Of a DNA stretch of 64,000 nucleotides, positions 62,915 through 64,000 are shown piece by piece. This DNA is from Aliiroseovarius sp. PrR006 (lineage in GTDB: Bacteria > Pseudomonadota > Alphaproteobacteria > Rhodobacterales > Rhodobacteraceae), in the NCBI RefSeq assembly GCF_010500215.1, contig NZ_JAAGOY010000004.1, forward strand, positions 1,364,001-1,428,000, read 5' to 3'. Position 1 is the first letter of the stretch; each line of letters starts with the position of its first letter. Under the pieces are notes generated by a model, which was given only the letters and a program-made list of their open reading frames with translations, was not told the origin of the DNA and searched no databases. The position numbers were made by a program, and so were the translations under genes.

Positions 62915-64000
62915 TCAACGATATGACAGCACCCGGCCACCCGGGCTGACAACAAATTTGCGTACGTCGTGGAACCCGGCGGGGTTCTTTTCGGCCAGCA
63001 CCTGAAACGGGCGCTCGGGCATGATGATGGCGCGTTCCATGCTGGTCGCGCCGATGGTGGACCCCGCCCCGGCAAACGGATCGAGCGCGAAGACCTGACG
63101 TTCCACCTTCCCGAACCAGCCGGATTTCTCCTCCTTCACCGAGGCGCTTTTCAGCTCTTCCACGGTCCATGCCAACGCCCAGTCTTCGCCGGGCGGGCTT
63201 TTGGCTTGCTCCAAAACCTCACGCAGAGGGCCGGTTTGACGGGTAAACGTATGGCTGTACATCGGGCCGACATGGAAGCGGCGCAGACGTTTCGGGTGCA
63301 GGTCGTCGAAATCCTTATCGAACCCGGTGGCGATGGTCACAAGTTGCAACCCAGCCATCGACTGCGCCATCAAATGCGACTGGACCTGAGGCCAACGGCG
63401 TTCGTCTTTGGGCAGCGCGGTGCGGCCGGTGTCTTCCAGTTCCATCAGATAGATGGTGGGCAGGTTGACCTCGCTGTCATAGACCGCCCAATGGGCCAGA
63501 TAGACGCGGCGGGGATCGCGGCCCTCGCCCTTGTTGTGGCGCCAGATCACGTCGGGATGCATCTGGGGCCAGAAAAGGTCGCCCTTTTGCAGCTCTTCAT
63601 AATAGAGCCGCTGTGACAGGGCGTATTGCAGCTTCTTCGGCACGCTCAGATCACCGACAATCTGGCTGACCATCTGGCTTTTCAGATCGCGGGCGGAGGC
63701 CATGCCCTTCAGATGCGTATCCGCCTGCGCGGCGTCGGACGCCATTTGCAGAAGTTCCGCATGGATCGGAAACCCGCTGTCGCGCCTATCAAAGGTCAGC
63801 GTCGCCCCGCCCAGCCCATAGGCCGTTTCGGACATGTGATACTTGTTGGCCAGCGCCTTGAAGCTAAGGCCCAGCTTGATCAGGTAGCGGGCGAGCACGT
63901 CGACCTCGTCGCGGCTCAACTTGCCCTCGACCTCCATCTGCCCGGCCACACGGGCCAGATGCGCGGTTATCTTCTCGAATTTCGAGAAGTAGCGCCGCGT
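62915..64000 (-). CDS. Unrecognised protein, first visible gene of the AAA+ operon (N-terminus beyond window)
   Basis: The reading frame is open from 64000 to the stop at 62915 (361 residues visible), and upstream codons (RRYFSKFEKITAHLARVAGQ) are protein-like, so the real start lies outside the window; GTG 63949 should not be taken as the start. Visible parts: GLGGATLTFD, YEELQKGDLFWPQMHPD, a segment with TIYLMELEDTG, and an end with MPERPFQVLAEKNPAG. No catalytic motif or TM is seen. It is 17 bases ahead of the AAA+ gene and should be its functional partner or substrate. Confidence 0.75.
   Translation of the reverse strand, partial: TRRYFSKFEKITAHLARVAGQMEVEGKLSRDEVDVLARYLIKLGLSFKALANKYHMSETAYGLGGATLTFDRRDSGFPIHAELLQMASDAAQADTHLKGMASARDLKSQMVSQIVGDLSVPKKLQYALSQRLYYEELQKGDLFWPQMHPDVIWRHNKGEGRDPRRVYLAHWAVYDSEVNLPTIYLMELEDTGRTALPKDERRWPQVQSHLMAQSMAGLQLVTIATGFDKDFDDLHPKRLRRFHVGPMYSHTFTRQTGPLREVLEQAKSPPGEDWALAWTVEELKSASVKEEKSGWFGKVERQVFALDPFAGAGSTIGATSMERAIIMPERPFQVLAEKNPAGFHDVRKFVVSPGGRVLSYR

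Noticed and set aside
1-64000. CRISPR arrays, tRNA or rRNA genes, insertion sequences, prophage genes
   Set aside because: I looked on both strands and found no repeat-spacer pattern, cloverleaf with conserved arms, transposase, integrase or structural phage gene that I could support.

Overview
The window looks like a chromosomal segment of a marine-type Rhodobacteraceae (Roseobacter group) alphaproteobacterium. The DNA is GC-rich (my estimate is about 60%). It carries the long alphaproteobacterial form of HisS followed by hisZ and a short-form hisG, families I know mainly from Rhodobacterales (DUF1523, DUF6638-like), an rsmI/yraN/lpoA block, and an xdhABC plus BMP-type purine transporter operon. 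I saw no rRNA, tRNA, CRISPR array, phage or IS element.

Layout. 1-1642 (minus): a 2-hydroxyacid dehydrogenase, a four-TM protein and a lipoprotein cut by the window edge. 1777-3267 (plus): an exported SH3 protein and a CDF cation exporter. 3264-9410 (minus): M3 peptidase, ACT protein, membrane-tethered MoeB/ThiF-like enzyme, dut, coaBC and a ChaN-like protein. 9493-13131 (plus): cobU, a histidine phosphatase, a GST with a cysteine-rich tail and comM. 13119-16255 (minus): an alpha/beta hydrolase, gshB, yraN and rsmI. 16335-21815 (plus): an LpoA-like lipoprotein, glnD and murJ. Then come a rhomboid-like protein (minus) and trpS (plus), a CDGSH protein and DUF2461 (plus), hisS-hisZ-hisG (minus), slyX (plus) and dnaE (minus).

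32743-42754 (plus) is a purine module: xdhA-xdhB-xdhC, an ABC ATPase, two permeases, a voltage-gated-type K+ channel and a BMP-family binding protein, with a good terminator at the end. It should import nucleosides or nucleobases and oxidise hypoxanthine/xanthine. 42879-45486 (plus) holds an EF-hand protein, an aldo/keto reductase and an FAD amine/amino-acid oxidase. 45566-49195 (minus) pairs an acyl-CoA synthetase/GNAT protein with an HDAC-family deacetylase, a likely protein acetylation switch. 49286-52458 is a copper module: cueR and copA, copZ divergent, and a textbook CueR-type promoter with a 19-bp spacer. 52487-53580 is the wreck of an oligopeptide ABC operon. 53781-57162 (plus) is deoC with a double-domain aldehyde dehydrogenase.

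57236-64000 (minus) is one tightly packed operon: an unrecognised protein (cut by the edge), an AAA+ ATPase, an AT-rich pair (P-loop GTPase-like protein and two-TM coiled-coil protein), a DUF6638-like protein, a small membrane protein and a DUF1523 protein. The AT-rich pair looks like a later insertion that is now translationally coupled to its hosts; it is the best candidate here for an undescribed system.

Six copies of a small element (core GGATATTTnnnnCAAGAAAA, usually with a GC-rich hairpin) occur in the window. All six lie just downstream of a gene and point the same way relative to it, which suggests a 3'-end or termination signal rather than a random repeat.
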